Position numbers and translations under genes: made by a program
Part shown: piece after piece, positions 32,101 to 39,503 of the stretch
Numbering within the stretch: position 1 is the stretch's first letter
How the letters are laid out: each line of letters starts with the position of its first letter
Notes under the pieces: generated by a model
Seen by the model: only the letters and a program-made list of their open reading frames with translations
Told to the model about the DNA's origin: nothing
Database searches by the model: none
Source of the DNA: JBDRKN01 sp043813955
Lineage (GTDB): Bacteria > Patescibacteriota > Patescibacteriia > Patescibacteriales > Patescibacteriaceae
Length of the DNA: 43,603 nucleotides
Direction of reading: 5' to 3'
Assembly: GCA_043813955.1 (NCBI GenBank)
Contig: JBDRKN010000019.1
Span: 1-43,603 of the forward strand

Positions 32101-34156
32101 TTGCTCTAAATATGGAGCATTCTATCCTCACAAGGAAGCAAGGAATTGGAAATTAGATACAGCCCAGGGATTATGCCCTAATGGATGGCATATTCCAACA
32201 AGACAAGACTGGGAGCAGCTATTTAGAAATGTTAATGTATTAGAGGATACTCCATCTACTAAAGTTAATGCATACAAGCTGTTTTCCAAGGAATATATAG
32301 ACCCAAGATTCATAGATGATCTTTCTGGTTTTGACGCGCATAGCGAAAACAGCGCAGGATTTACAATATCTAACAAAACATGGAGCGCTCCTCAGATATA
32401 TCCGAGAATGTTCTGGAGCTCAACTTATGAGCAATCCTCTAATATTCCAGGAATATATGTTGATGTAGTAAGCATGTGGAGCTGTGAAGTAGGAGAAAAT
32501 CAGGATGCATCCATATATACAGATAATATAGGGGACAGCCATGAGTTTAGACAGATTAGGTGCATAAAAGATAGTATAGAAGATTTGACCCCTGTAGACG
32601 GATATTGGTCAAAATGGTTTAATCAAGGAGAATGCAGCGAGTTTGAACAAGGCATGCAATATCAAAAAAGAACATGCATAGAGCCAAAGAATGGAGGCAA
32701 TCCATGTGAAGGAGATGATTTTAGAAAAATAGCATGTTCAAACTGCGGATTAATCCAGTATGATGGAGGAGTATGGCATAATTGGATATTATCAACAGGA
32801 CAGGAAACAATAGATGATTTAAGAAATGATAATTATAGGACAGTACTTTACGAGGGAACAAATGAGCATGGAATCAGCATTAACCAATGCTGGTTTAAGG
32901 ACAGTTTAAACGCAGGAGAGATAATCCCGTCTCTGACAACAAAGGATATTTTGATAGGAAGGGCTGAAGTGTCTAATTTTCAAGATGATGACGCAAAGAT
33001 AGAAAGATATTGTTATGGATATGAAAAAGAAGGCCAGAAATTATCTCCCTCATGGCTCATAACCTCGAATATATCAGAAGACGCTCTTTACTATTGCGCA
33101 AAAAAAGGAGGACTGTATCAATGGGCTGAAGCCATGGCTCTGCCTGCATACTGCAATTATCAAGATTGTTCTGCATTCATAAATAACCAGCATCAGGGAA
33201 TATGCCCTAATGGCTGGCATATACCAACAGACAGAGAAGTTCATGGTTTAGAAATCTATTTTACTGATGATCCTGATGACTGTGATATGAGTACAGAAGG
33301 ATACAGATGCCCTGGAGCAGGAACCAAGCTATTACAAGACGGTTTATCAGGATTTAACGCAGAAAAAGGAGGTTTAACATATAATGAGCATAAGGTTTTT
33401 ACTCCAAGTTCTGTTGAAGGAGATGTTTCTGTATTCTCAAACATAGACAGCATATTTCATATATGGACTGCTGACCAGGCTCCATGGGATATGAACAAGT
33501 CAATATCCAGATGGATAGAGTATAATGGAAACACAGGAGTAATGAGAACATATGAGGACAAGGATTTTGCAATGTCAGTAAGGTGTATTAAAAATAGTGA
33601 TTGCATTTCATATGATGATATTAGGAAGAGCATAACAGAAGATTTGGACAAAAACATTGAAGTTATTAATGATATAGGGAATATTAAGGATGCTCTGGAT
33701 ATCTATTACAATGATTATGGAGTTTATCCAGAGACAATGATATCAGGACAATCAATCACTGATCTGCAAAAAATGCCATTAAGCCCGTTTGTAGAGCCGT
33801 TTGATTACCAGTCTAATAAATTAAACTATTATTATACTCCTGAATATAATAATCAATCTCAGGTTATTGACTATGAATTAACATATTATTTAGCAGACGG
33901 AATTTGCGAAGTCCCTGTGGGGTATTATACTGCTACAAAAAACACTGTTGGCATAGATATATCTAAAGAAACTTCGCAGACAACGTTAGAACACCCTGAT
34001 TCATTAGAAGAGCAGGTTGCATACATTGCAGAATGGATAATTGATAATGCGCAAAACAGGCCGTATTCCTATGAAGAGCTGTTATTCATTTCCTCTCCTA
34101 ATATGTATATCATTGTTAACGGATTTGATTATGTGCTTAATGGGATTGTTAAATAG
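29186..34156 (+). CDS. Giant surface subtilisin-like protease with Fibrobacter-type paralogous and TSP1-like modules
   Basis: 1656 aa. The signal segment is at residues 10-26. A propeptide-like region follows at about 70-160 (DEVIVKFKEDKVNLSN). The S8 peptidase domain spans about 175-475, with Asp212 in VAVIDVEGIDYTH, His267 in NNHGTAVSS, Asn352 in GSGNDG and Ser426 in SGTSISAPYVAG. A Cys-rich stretch follows. Three Fibrobacter-succinogenes-type paralogous domains carry the motif CPxGxHxP near residues 700, 995 and 1338. Two thrombospondin-1-like modules start near 833 (WSDWHDIGKC) and 1139 (WSKWFNQGEC). The tail has a pseudopilin-like segment (ALDIYYNDYGVYPETM). The Asp motif has an extra residue (DVEG for the usual DTG or DSG). 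It is likely a secreted surface adhesin-protease; the target is unknown. Confidence 0.88.
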   Translation: MFILAKKSKFILLLILTIACIVLINNPLKSKAGSLGVYGDYYAQSLIWQDIIPDPYALPTSDSDYGIEGVDYVADEVIVKFKEDKVNLSNIFGKKERETILSSKTPALQILGVNNDLLDILRPDNLALVKVQPGKTVKETITELLVNPNVESADPNYIPKSDSIPTNDTHRNKLWGLDNYGQSWGKANVDIDAVRAWQELGSARNVLVAVIDVEGIDYTHEDLVNINWWQSSNCYDPEGRYIKGGCYRGYNADKNGGTLLPDNNNNHGTAVSSVIVAERNNNKGILGIAPNVEFMFIKAYASWSITRAIDFARYNGVKIISISLLLSNDVAKKKAIGNFVNSGGLCILGSGNDGINIDNNSMYLVSSYNINGIISVGAHGSDNKIWNSFYSSNYGKKTVDLLAPGEDIYVADNYPKNSYEYVSGTSISAPYVAGVAAMVWGKEPNLTNLQVKERILKTGNPMVVTDNKHTVTDRRLNAYNALINCEPRSIDDLCEYNNVGCGYKTITGIDKCGKPFPKDFQIWCGDCDDDDGKQSECFDNKCRRCVPLSDADLCIKGNIQCGLGYITDNCNEGRILDCGDAEEVCPKVYPKYRKQGNEKWICSEKKCTIFVKAPGGLWDGGYYSTLRIGEQTWLHEDYNAGDMAQGSNNMVKSYDEKYCYDNNDDNCIKYGGLYQWAEAMDLPSRCNYEDCSDLIKEEHQGICPQGFHVPNDSDWHELEKNFACNGYLCDKDREDEWACSSAGVGFQILETTPRNPSMTYAPFYSGYRSTDPNSIFQNINMSIGFISAEQKDKDNAYIRLLKKDNELKINRISASKFNGNTLRCIADCSPKEPIWSDWHDIGKCGEIVPNEQKQLKYCEPGKCGGADCETSMQGRFIDCYSDDFDCGEDLIEYEGGPRKKDGKAGYYGVAKICDDYGGNCQCWFKDELNVGIMLTDSQWYNEKYEYGVFVNQFHKADDNIVQKACIDNVLSNCSKYGAFYPHKEARNWKLDTAQGLCPNGWHIPTRQDWEQLFRNVNVLEDTPSTKVNAYKLFSKEYIDPRFIDDLSGFDAHSENSAGFTISNKTWSAPQIYPRMFWSSTYEQSSNIPGIYVDVVSMWSCEVGENQDASIYTDNIGDSHEFRQIRCIKDSIEDLTPVDGYWSKWFNQGECSEFEQGMQYQKRTCIEPKNGGNPCEGDDFRKIACSNCGLIQYDGGVWHNWILSTGQETIDDLRNDNYRTVLYEGTNEHGISINQCWFKDSLNAGEIIPSLTTKDILIGRAEVSNFQDDDAKIERYCYGYEKEGQKLSPSWLITSNISEDALYYCAKKGGLYQWAEAMALPAYCNYQDCSAFINNQHQGICPNGWHIPTDREVHGLEIYFTDDPDDCDMSTEGYRCPGAGTKLLQDGLSGFNAEKGGLTYNEHKVFTPSSVEGDVSVFSNIDSIFHIWTADQAPWDMNKSISRWIEYNGNTGVMRTYEDKDFAMSVRCIKNSDCISYDDIRKSITEDLDKNIEVINDIGNIKDALDIYYNDYGVYPETMISGQSITDLQKMPLSPFVEPFDYQSNKLNYYYTPEYNNQSQVIDYELTYYLADGICEVPVGYYTATKNTVGIDISKETSQTTLEHPDSLEEQVAYIAEWIIDNAQNRPYSYEELLFISSPNMYIIVNGFDYVLNGIVK

Positions 34157-34163
34157 TTAGATG

Positions 34164-34202
34164 ACAAAACACGCGTTTAATTATACGCGTGTTTTGTTTT
34201 TG
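34164..34202 (+). terminator. Intrinsic terminator after the subtilisin gene
   Basis: A 13-bp perfect stem, ACAAAACACGCGT (34164-34176) and ACGCGTGTTTTGT (34185-34197), followed by T. Confidence 0.92.
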
Positions 34203-34246
34203 CAAAATCTTTTTTTCTGCTATCATGTAATATTGTTAAAATTTTT

Positions 34247-34275
34247 TTGGCAAAGAATTGAATTTATGTTATAAT
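34247..34275 (+). promoter_or_regulatory. Leaderless promoter
   Basis: TTGGCA (34247-34252), an exact 17-base spacer and TATAAT (34270-34275), with six bases to the ATG at 34282. The transcript should start at the start codon. Confidence 0.8.
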
Positions 34276-34281
34276 TAAACT

Positions 34282-35802
34282 ATGAACAAAAAGATGATAA
34301 GGAGAATAGTCATCTCTGTTTTTACTCCAGTTTTCTTAGTGGCTTTATTTTTGTTGCTCTTTTTTATATGTGAAAAAGATTGTTTTTTGCCTGCGCATGC
34401 AGCTGACTCGCCTGACGCAATCGGCATCAGGGTAATGCCAAATCCAGACCATCGCTCTCCTTTGTCTTGGTATAACAAGAATATAGAGAATAAGGGGTCT
34501 CCAATGTCTATCATTGTTAACGGATACGAAGCAGTCCGAGATGGGCGCAGCGTGTATGTTAATGCGGCAAATATTGAAAGGCCTCCGGCAGGAGACAAGC
34601 TATTTACCAATATCTATATTATTTCATATAATCAGGAATCAGAAGAAGAAACAAGGGATATTTTTGGTCAAATTTTAAAATATTGGAAGTTTAATGTTGA
34701 TTTAGTAAGAGATTATGGAGACGGAGCATGTCTTCCAATAGACAATCAGGCTTGTGAAAAAAATGACTGCATTGGTAATTTTAGAGGGTATAATTGCGAA
34801 AATAATGTTTGCGTTAAAAAATGCCTTTTAGACAGCGATTGCAAATCAGAACAATATTGCAATAGCGCTAAATCGCAGCTTGTGCGCGATGTTAAGCGCT
34901 TGGCAGATATTTTTGAAATTAATTTGGCCATACAGCTGCACAAACAAAAAAATGGAAGTTTTCCATCTTTGCCATCAGGAAGTTATTTGCCAGACAAAAC
35001 AATTTCAGTTTGGCCGAGCTGGAATGAGAATTTGGGCCAAACTCTTGGCTATCAGCTTCCTTTAGATCCTGTTAATAGACTTGATAATTGTCCTGGTTTT
35101 GATCCAATTACCTGCTGGAATGAAGAACAAAAATTATTTGCTACAAGTTTTGGCGAGAATGGGGGAGAGATTCTGCCAGAAGATCCAGAGACTACAGAGG
35201 TCAGCCTAGCCTATGTTTATGTTTTAGATCAGGATAATGGCCGTTACAAATTCTGTACAAATTTTGAAACCAGCTATCCAGAATTGCCTGATGAGCACCG
35301 TTGTGATGAATGGATTGGCAAGCTGGATGAGGACATTCCTTATTTGCTTTTAGGCAATTGTGTCCGGCCAGAAGGAGAATTTAATAAATGTTTTATAGCA
35401 GCTTATGGAAAATATGATATTGACTGGTCTAAGACAAAAATTGAACCAGCAGACCCTGCAAACTGGGCTGGATGGGTAGGATGGCAGTGGACATCTGGAC
35501 AGGGTTTATCTTTAAGCAATACCAGCTTGAAAAGCCATAAGGAATTAGTTGCAAAAAAGGTTATTTTGCCTGATGATAAATATTACGGCATGTTTAAATA
35601 TTTTGTTACTGTCTATGACATTCACGGCAATAGTAATAAGCTTGAGGGGGTTATAAAAATATGCAATCCTGTTACTTGCGAGGATAAGGGATATGAATGC
35701 AGCAGCCCGCCAAGCCCGCCTCCTTCTGATAATTGCGGAGGCTTTCTGGCTTGCGGCAGATGTGAAGATGGAAAACGTTGTATTAATTACAAATGTGAAT
35801 AA
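34282..35802 (+). CDS. Cysteine-rich surface protein with pseudopilin-like region, 506 aa
   Basis: No named family. An N-terminal signal or anchor helix (residues 6-30, IVISVFTPVFLVALFLLLFF) precedes an extracytoplasmic protein. Residues about 165-200 form a compact Cys cluster (CVKKCLLDSDCKSEQYC). A region resembling a pseudopilin core follows (RLADIFEINLAIQLHKQKNG then SFPSLPSGSYLP), and the C-terminal 40 residues hold a second Cys cluster after a Ser/Pro linker (SSPPSPPPSDN). The stretch MSIIVNGYEAV resembles YIIVNGFDYVL at the end of the upstream subtilisin, so the two are related or share a module. It has its own leaderless promoter and a strong terminator. Confidence 0.78.
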   Translation: MNKKMIRRIVISVFTPVFLVALFLLLFFICEKDCFLPAHAADSPDAIGIRVMPNPDHRSPLSWYNKNIENKGSPMSIIVNGYEAVRDGRSVYVNAANIERPPAGDKLFTNIYIISYNQESEEETRDIFGQILKYWKFNVDLVRDYGDGACLPIDNQACEKNDCIGNFRGYNCENNVCVKKCLLDSDCKSEQYCNSAKSQLVRDVKRLADIFEINLAIQLHKQKNGSFPSLPSGSYLPDKTISVWPSWNENLGQTLGYQLPLDPVNRLDNCPGFDPITCWNEEQKLFATSFGENGGEILPEDPETTEVSLAYVYVLDQDNGRYKFCTNFETSYPELPDEHRCDEWIGKLDEDIPYLLLGNCVRPEGEFNKCFIAAYGKYDIDWSKTKIEPADPANWAGWVGWQWTSGQGLSLSNTSLKSHKELVAKKVILPDDKYYGMFKYFVTVYDIHGNSNKLEGVIKICNPVTCEDKGYECSSPPSPPPSDNCGGFLACGRCEDGKRCINYKCE

Positions 35803-35804
35803 AA

Positions 35805-35832
35805 CTTAAAACCGCCTTAAGGCGGTTTTAAG
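35805..35832. terminator. Bidirectional terminator between convergent genes
   Basis: A 12-bp perfect stem, CTTAAAACCGCC and GGCGGTTTTAAG, with loop TTAA. The A/T-rich ends of the stem supply a T-run in both directions. Confidence 0.92.
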
Positions 35833-35833
35833 A

Positions 35834-36853
35834 TTATCGATTAATATAATATAGTGTTTTGTCTTTATACCTAGATATTCTTTTTTTAAAATTAGTGATT
35901 TTAATACAACCAGATTGTTTTAATATGCCATCGTTAACTTCGCCGCCGCATTCAAGCAACTCATTGCCCCCAATATATATTAAAACATGGCCTGGGTTAG
36001 ATCCGTCATTATGGCCTATTAAATCTCCTGGCTTAAGATAATCATCTGGCGATCTATTAAAATCGGTTATAACTTTTCTATTATTTTTTTTGTCTATAAA
36101 TAGATTCTTTGTTGTTCCCTCGCCGTTTATAGAATTTAAATGCAGACATTGAGCCATATGCAATGTAAGAGAACTGCAATCTAGATAACAATTATTTCCA
36201 TAACAATTTGCTCTTCGTTCAGACGCTTCATATATAAAAGGCGGATTTTTAGTAAATAGATATTTTACATACTCATTTATATTAGTTGCAGATGGACATG
36301 GTAAATTTCCTTTTTTTGTAGTGTAGGGTACTCCGCTTTGTCCAGAATAAGAATATCCAGATTCATAATCTCCAGGATCTTCTATTCTTTCAATATAGCC
36401 AAGATTAATTGGTTTTAAAATAAGAAGTTCAGGATTAATAGTATAGAGTAAAAGATATGAGCTAAGAGCAAGCACTAGGCCAAGAATACTGGAGGTCATC
36501 CATGATTTTGCTTCTCCAATGCGCGAAGGATTGCCAGCAGCGGCAATCCAAATTACAGCCCCTATTATGAATGTAACTGCGGCAAAGATTCCAATAATCA
36601 TAATGCCATATTGGTAAATTCCTTTTACATATTCGCCAATCCATCCAATGCTTAATGTATATTTTCCATCGTTATTAGCTATAACAACTGCGTCATTAAA
36701 CCGTTCCATTCCGGGTATTTTTACTTGCAAATCATCAAAAGGATTTTCAATTTGCGGGATAGAGGTATTGGCCGAAACAACCAGGCCTAAAAAAATATTT
36801 AAGCAAAAGAAGAGGCTGCAGACAAATAGTATTTTGCTTATTCTTTTAATCAT
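35834..36853 (-). CDS. VirB2/pilin-like membrane protein fused to an NlpC/P60-type peptidase
   Basis: 339 aa. A signal peptide (residues about 1-28) is followed by two membrane helices at about 83-104 and 121-140 (YGIMIIGIFAAVTFIIGAVI, then a loop GNPSRIGEAKSW), an arrangement like small pilin/VirB2 subunits of type IV secretion systems. After a linker, residues about 190-339 form an NlpC/P60-like cysteine peptidase: Cys226 in YLDCSSLT, the LKPGDLIGH strand and His289 in GHVLIYIGG. Such enzymes cut peptidoglycan peptides. The combination suggests a wall-remodelling component at a secretion or pilus site. It is followed by a paralogous two-helix protein and a DsbA-like protein in the same operon. 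Confidence 0.82.
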   Translation of the reverse strand: MIKRISKILFVCSLFFCLNIFLGLVVSANTSIPQIENPFDDLQVKIPGMERFNDAVVIANNDGKYTLSIGWIGEYVKGIYQYGIMIIGIFAAVTFIIGAVIWIAAAGNPSRIGEAKSWMTSSILGLVLALSSYLLLYTINPELLILKPINLGYIERIEDPGDYESGYSYSGQSGVPYTTKKGNLPCPSATNINEYVKYLFTKNPPFIYEASERRANCYGNNCYLDCSSLTLHMAQCLHLNSINGEGTTKNLFIDKKNNRKVITDFNRSPDDYLKPGDLIGHNDGSNPGHVLIYIGGNELLECGGEVNDGILKQSGCIKITNFKKRISRYKDKTLYYINR

Positions 36854-36859
36854 ATTTAT

Positions 36860-37813
36860 TTACCATCCGGTTGGATAATTTGCCCAATCTCCAGGTAAGA
36901 GATCTGGCCGGCAGACGCCATTTTTACACTCACCCCATTGGCCATTAATCCTGCATATATTTCCGTCATATTCATCAATATCTTCGCCGGCATTTGCCTT
37001 GCAGATAGGTCCATCCGGTAATTTATTAGTATTAGTGCAACAACATGCCTGCACGATTCTGGTGTCCGATGTCAGCAACTGTCCCCAACCAAACGGGCCG
37101 ACTATGGAGCGAAACAGTCCTTGGGTCGCCGCGTTAATAAGCCAGACGGATAATCTATTCAGAGCTAGAGGGCTCCAGTCATCCCATAATTTAGTGGCAT
37201 CATCAGTGCAAAAATCTTCCGATAATAATTCAGCATAAGTAGCGCTCATTTTTGCTTCACAAAAAGCTCTACCCGATCTCATATTCCACGAAAACTGGCT
37301 TGATTCATAATATTCTACTCGAGAACATACAACAGCCGATGCCGATGAGGGCGAAGTTAACTTTTTCTGAATAGCCGGGATTTCCAAGTGCCTGCAGAGC
37401 ACTAAATCAACATTAATGGTTGCTAGTATTAAAAATGCGCTCAAAGCCAGGGCTAAGCCAATCAGGCTTCCGGCAATCCAGTCTTTGGCCATCCCTATTC
37501 TCCCAGGGCTGCCAGCAGACGTGATCCAGATAACTCCGCCAATAATTAAAGCTACAGCAGCAAAGATTCCTATAACTCCAATCATGTATTTATAGATAGC
37601 AAGGATGTATTCGCAAATATTTTTAGTTGAATCGTCAAGCTCAATAGGCACTTCTTCCACAAACTGAGGCGAGCCACCGGGGTCTGGTATGGTTACCTGC
37701 GGCGTGAATTCTAATGGATCGCTTTTTGCTAAGACAGTAAAGCCAAAAAATATGGCAAACAAAGAGAGCCAAATAATTAAGAAGCTGAATATGATTTTTT
37801 TATGTTTAGCCAT
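36860..37813 (-). CDS. VirB2/pilin-like membrane protein with Cys-rich C-terminus
   Basis: 317 aa, paralogous in its N-terminal part to the downstream peptidase fusion: signal segment, then IYKYMIGVIGIFAAVALIIG, the loop SAGSPGRIGMAKDWIAGSL and a second helix (IGLALALSAFLILATINV). The remaining about 180 residues are Cys-rich (IVQACCCTNTN, CKNGVC) and not recognised. Part of this C-terminal coding region (about 37020-37340) is clearly richer in G and C than its surroundings. It starts 1 bp after the DsbA-like gene and ends 6 bp before the next gene, so the three are one operon. Confidence 0.78.
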   Translation of the reverse strand: MAKHKKIIFSFLIIWLSLFAIFFGFTVLAKSDPLEFTPQVTIPDPGGSPQFVEEVPIELDDSTKNICEYILAIYKYMIGVIGIFAAVALIIGGVIWITSAGSPGRIGMAKDWIAGSLIGLALALSAFLILATINVDLVLCRHLEIPAIQKKLTSPSSASAVVCSRVEYYESSQFSWNMRSGRAFCEAKMSATYAELLSEDFCTDDATKLWDDWSPLALNRLSVWLINAATQGLFRSIVGPFGWGQLLTSDTRIVQACCCTNTNKLPDGPICKANAGEDIDEYDGNICRINGQWGECKNGVCRPDLLPGDWANYPTGW

Positions 37814-37814
37814 T

Positions 37815-38546
37815 TTAATTAATTAATCTGTTAATCAAAGCCTGCCATTCTGATTTTGGAATAGATCCTTCTACTTTTTGTCCGTTTATAAACCAGGTTG
37901 GTGTGCCGTTGACATCTAAGGTTTGAGCGGCAATGAAATTTTGTTTAATCTTGTCTATGTATTTTTCCTCAACTATGCAATTAGAAAATTGTTCAGTTTC
38001 AACTCCAGTTTGTTTTGCTATAGCTGTCAGATCATTCAGGTCAGATCCTAGATCTGTGGATTGGTATTGAAATAGCTTGTCATGCATTGCCCAGAACTTT
38101 CCCTGCTCGCCGGCGCAGTATGCTGCTAATGATAATGTAAGAGAATGCTCATAGGCTGGCCTGTCGCGGAAAATGATTTTAACATCGTTTCCATATTCAA
38201 TGCTTAATTCGCGCATTATTGTATAAGATTCTTTGCAATGGCTGCAGGCAAAGTCGCTGAATCCTACAATAGTAATTAAAGGCTGTTCAGCTCCAATCCA
38301 ATAATTATCCTTGCCCTCAATAACCCCCCTTATATCATCTGTGTACGTTTCTTTTAAAAATTGCTTTAACTCAGTTGCTTCAATATTGATTTCAGTCTGA
38401 AGGTCATTTATTTTTTTAGACATTTTAAAGACATTGACAGTAAAGACAATTACAAAAATAGCCAGAGCAACTAAAATAATTGCTAAGACAAATTTAAATG
38501 GATTGTCCGGCTTTTTAATCCTAACTGGTTGATTTAAATTATTCAT
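37815..38546 (-). CDS. DsbA-like thiol-disulphide oxidoreductase, membrane-anchored
   Basis: Catalyses disulphide formation or exchange in exported proteins. A membrane helix at residues 18-40 (FKFVLAIILVALAIFVIVFT) anchors a thioredoxin-fold domain of the DsbA/Thioredoxin_4 type. The active site is CSHC (residues 101-104, in DFACSHCKES), and the cis-proline loop is NGTPTWFING. At 243 aa it is typical. It is first in the operon with two Cys-rich pilin-like membrane proteins and next to other Cys-rich surface proteins, which are likely clients. Confidence 0.93.
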   Translation of the reverse strand: MNNLNQPVRIKKPDNPFKFVLAIILVALAIFVIVFTVNVFKMSKKINDLQTEINIEATELKQFLKETYTDDIRGVIEGKDNYWIGAEQPLITIVGFSDFACSHCKESYTIMRELSIEYGNDVKIIFRDRPAYEHSLTLSLAAYCAGEQGKFWAMHDKLFQYQSTDLGSDLNDLTAIAKQTGVETEQFSNCIVEEKYIDKIKQNFIAAQTLDVNGTPTWFINGQKVEGSIPKSEWQALINRLIN

Positions 38547-38609
38547 TGCCTCAAGCTGGAAAATAAACTATAATAATAATATAATTTAACTATATTATAC
38601 CATTTTTTT

Positions 38610-38747
38610 ATGCCAAAACAAAATTTGAACCAAGTTGAACATAAAATTATTAAAAAATACGAAAAAAAAGACAAGCGCAAGCGTCCTAAGATGAAAGTAA
38701 GCGGCGCTAATGTTAAGCATTTACAAAGAATAATTAAGCAAAAATGA
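38610..38747 (+). CDS. Small basic protein, 45 aa, upstream of xth
   Basis: Below the usual length cut-off but well supported. ATG at 38610, TGA at 38745-38747, and a 4-base ATGA overlap with the xth start, the pattern of translational coupling. The product is very basic, with KKYEKKDKRKRPKMKVSGAN then VKHLQRIIKQK, and helical, fitting a nucleic-acid or ribosome-binding peptide. It resembles short Lys/Arg-rich proteins of Patescibacteria ending in a P-K-M-K-[VI]-S-G motif. Function unknown. Confidence 0.7.
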   Translation: MPKQNLNQVEHKIIKKYEKKDKRKRPKMKVSGANVKHLQRIIKQK

Positions 38748-39502
38748 ATGTTATATCATGGAATGTTAATGGTCTGCGGGCTGTAGTAAAAAACGGCTTT
38801 GTGGATTTTTTAAAACAATCTAAGCCTGATATTATTGGATTACAGGAAATTAAAATTAGCAATCAGGCAAGATTAAAGCAAAAGTTTGATTTTCAAGATT
38901 ATTTTGAATATTGGAACCCAGCTGTAAAACCTGGATACAGCGGGACTGCTGTTTTATCCAAGAATAAGCCTGTTTCAGTTAAGAATGGAATTAACATTAA
39001 AAAATTTGACAAAGAGGGCAGAGTACAAGCTTTAGAATATCCTGAATTCTATTTTGTCAACGCATATTTTCCAAATGCTCAGCATGAATTGGCTCGCATA
39101 GATTTTAAAATAGAATTTAACAAAGAGTTTTTAAAATATTTAAAAAAGCTTGATAAGAAAAAGCCTGTGATTGTGTGCGGAGATTTTAATGTAGCTAGGG
39201 AAGAAATTGATTTAAAAAATCCTGAAACTAACAGGGAAAATGCAGGTTTTTCTGAATTAGAAAGAAAATGGGCTAGAAAATATTTAGAAGCTGGTTTTGT
39301 TGATACATTTAGGCATTTTTATCCAACAAAAGTACAATATTCATGGTGGACTTACAGATTTCAGGCTCGAAAAAGAAATATTGGATGGCGGATTGATTAT
39401 TTCTTAGTATCTATCAGAATGATTAAACAAATTAAAAAAGCGCATATTTTAGATAAAGTTATGGGCTCTGACCATGCGCCTGTCGGGATTGAGTTAAAAT
39501 AA
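38744..39502 (+). CDS. xth: Exodeoxyribonuclease III / AP endonuclease
   Basis: Base-excision-repair nuclease that incises DNA at abasic sites and trims 3' ends. The exonuclease-endonuclease-phosphatase fold is seen with all key motifs: SWNVNGLRA, LQEIK (metal-binding Glu), YFPNAQ, CGDFNVA (catalytic Asp and Asn), WWTYR, RIDYFLVS and the terminal GSDHAPV with catalytic His. At 252 aa it is complete. The start overlaps the stop of the 45-aa gene by four bases, and leuS begins 1 bp after its stop. Confidence 0.96.
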   Translation: MNVISWNVNGLRAVVKNGFVDFLKQSKPDIIGLQEIKISNQARLKQKFDFQDYFEYWNPAVKPGYSGTAVLSKNKPVSVKNGINIKKFDKEGRVQALEYPEFYFVNAYFPNAQHELARIDFKIEFNKEFLKYLKKLDKKKPVIVCGDFNVAREEIDLKNPETNRENAGFSELERKWARKYLEAGFVDTFRHFYPTKVQYSWWTYRFQARKRNIGWRIDYFLVSIRMIKQIKKAHILDKVMGSDHAPVGIELK

Positions 39503-39503
39503 T

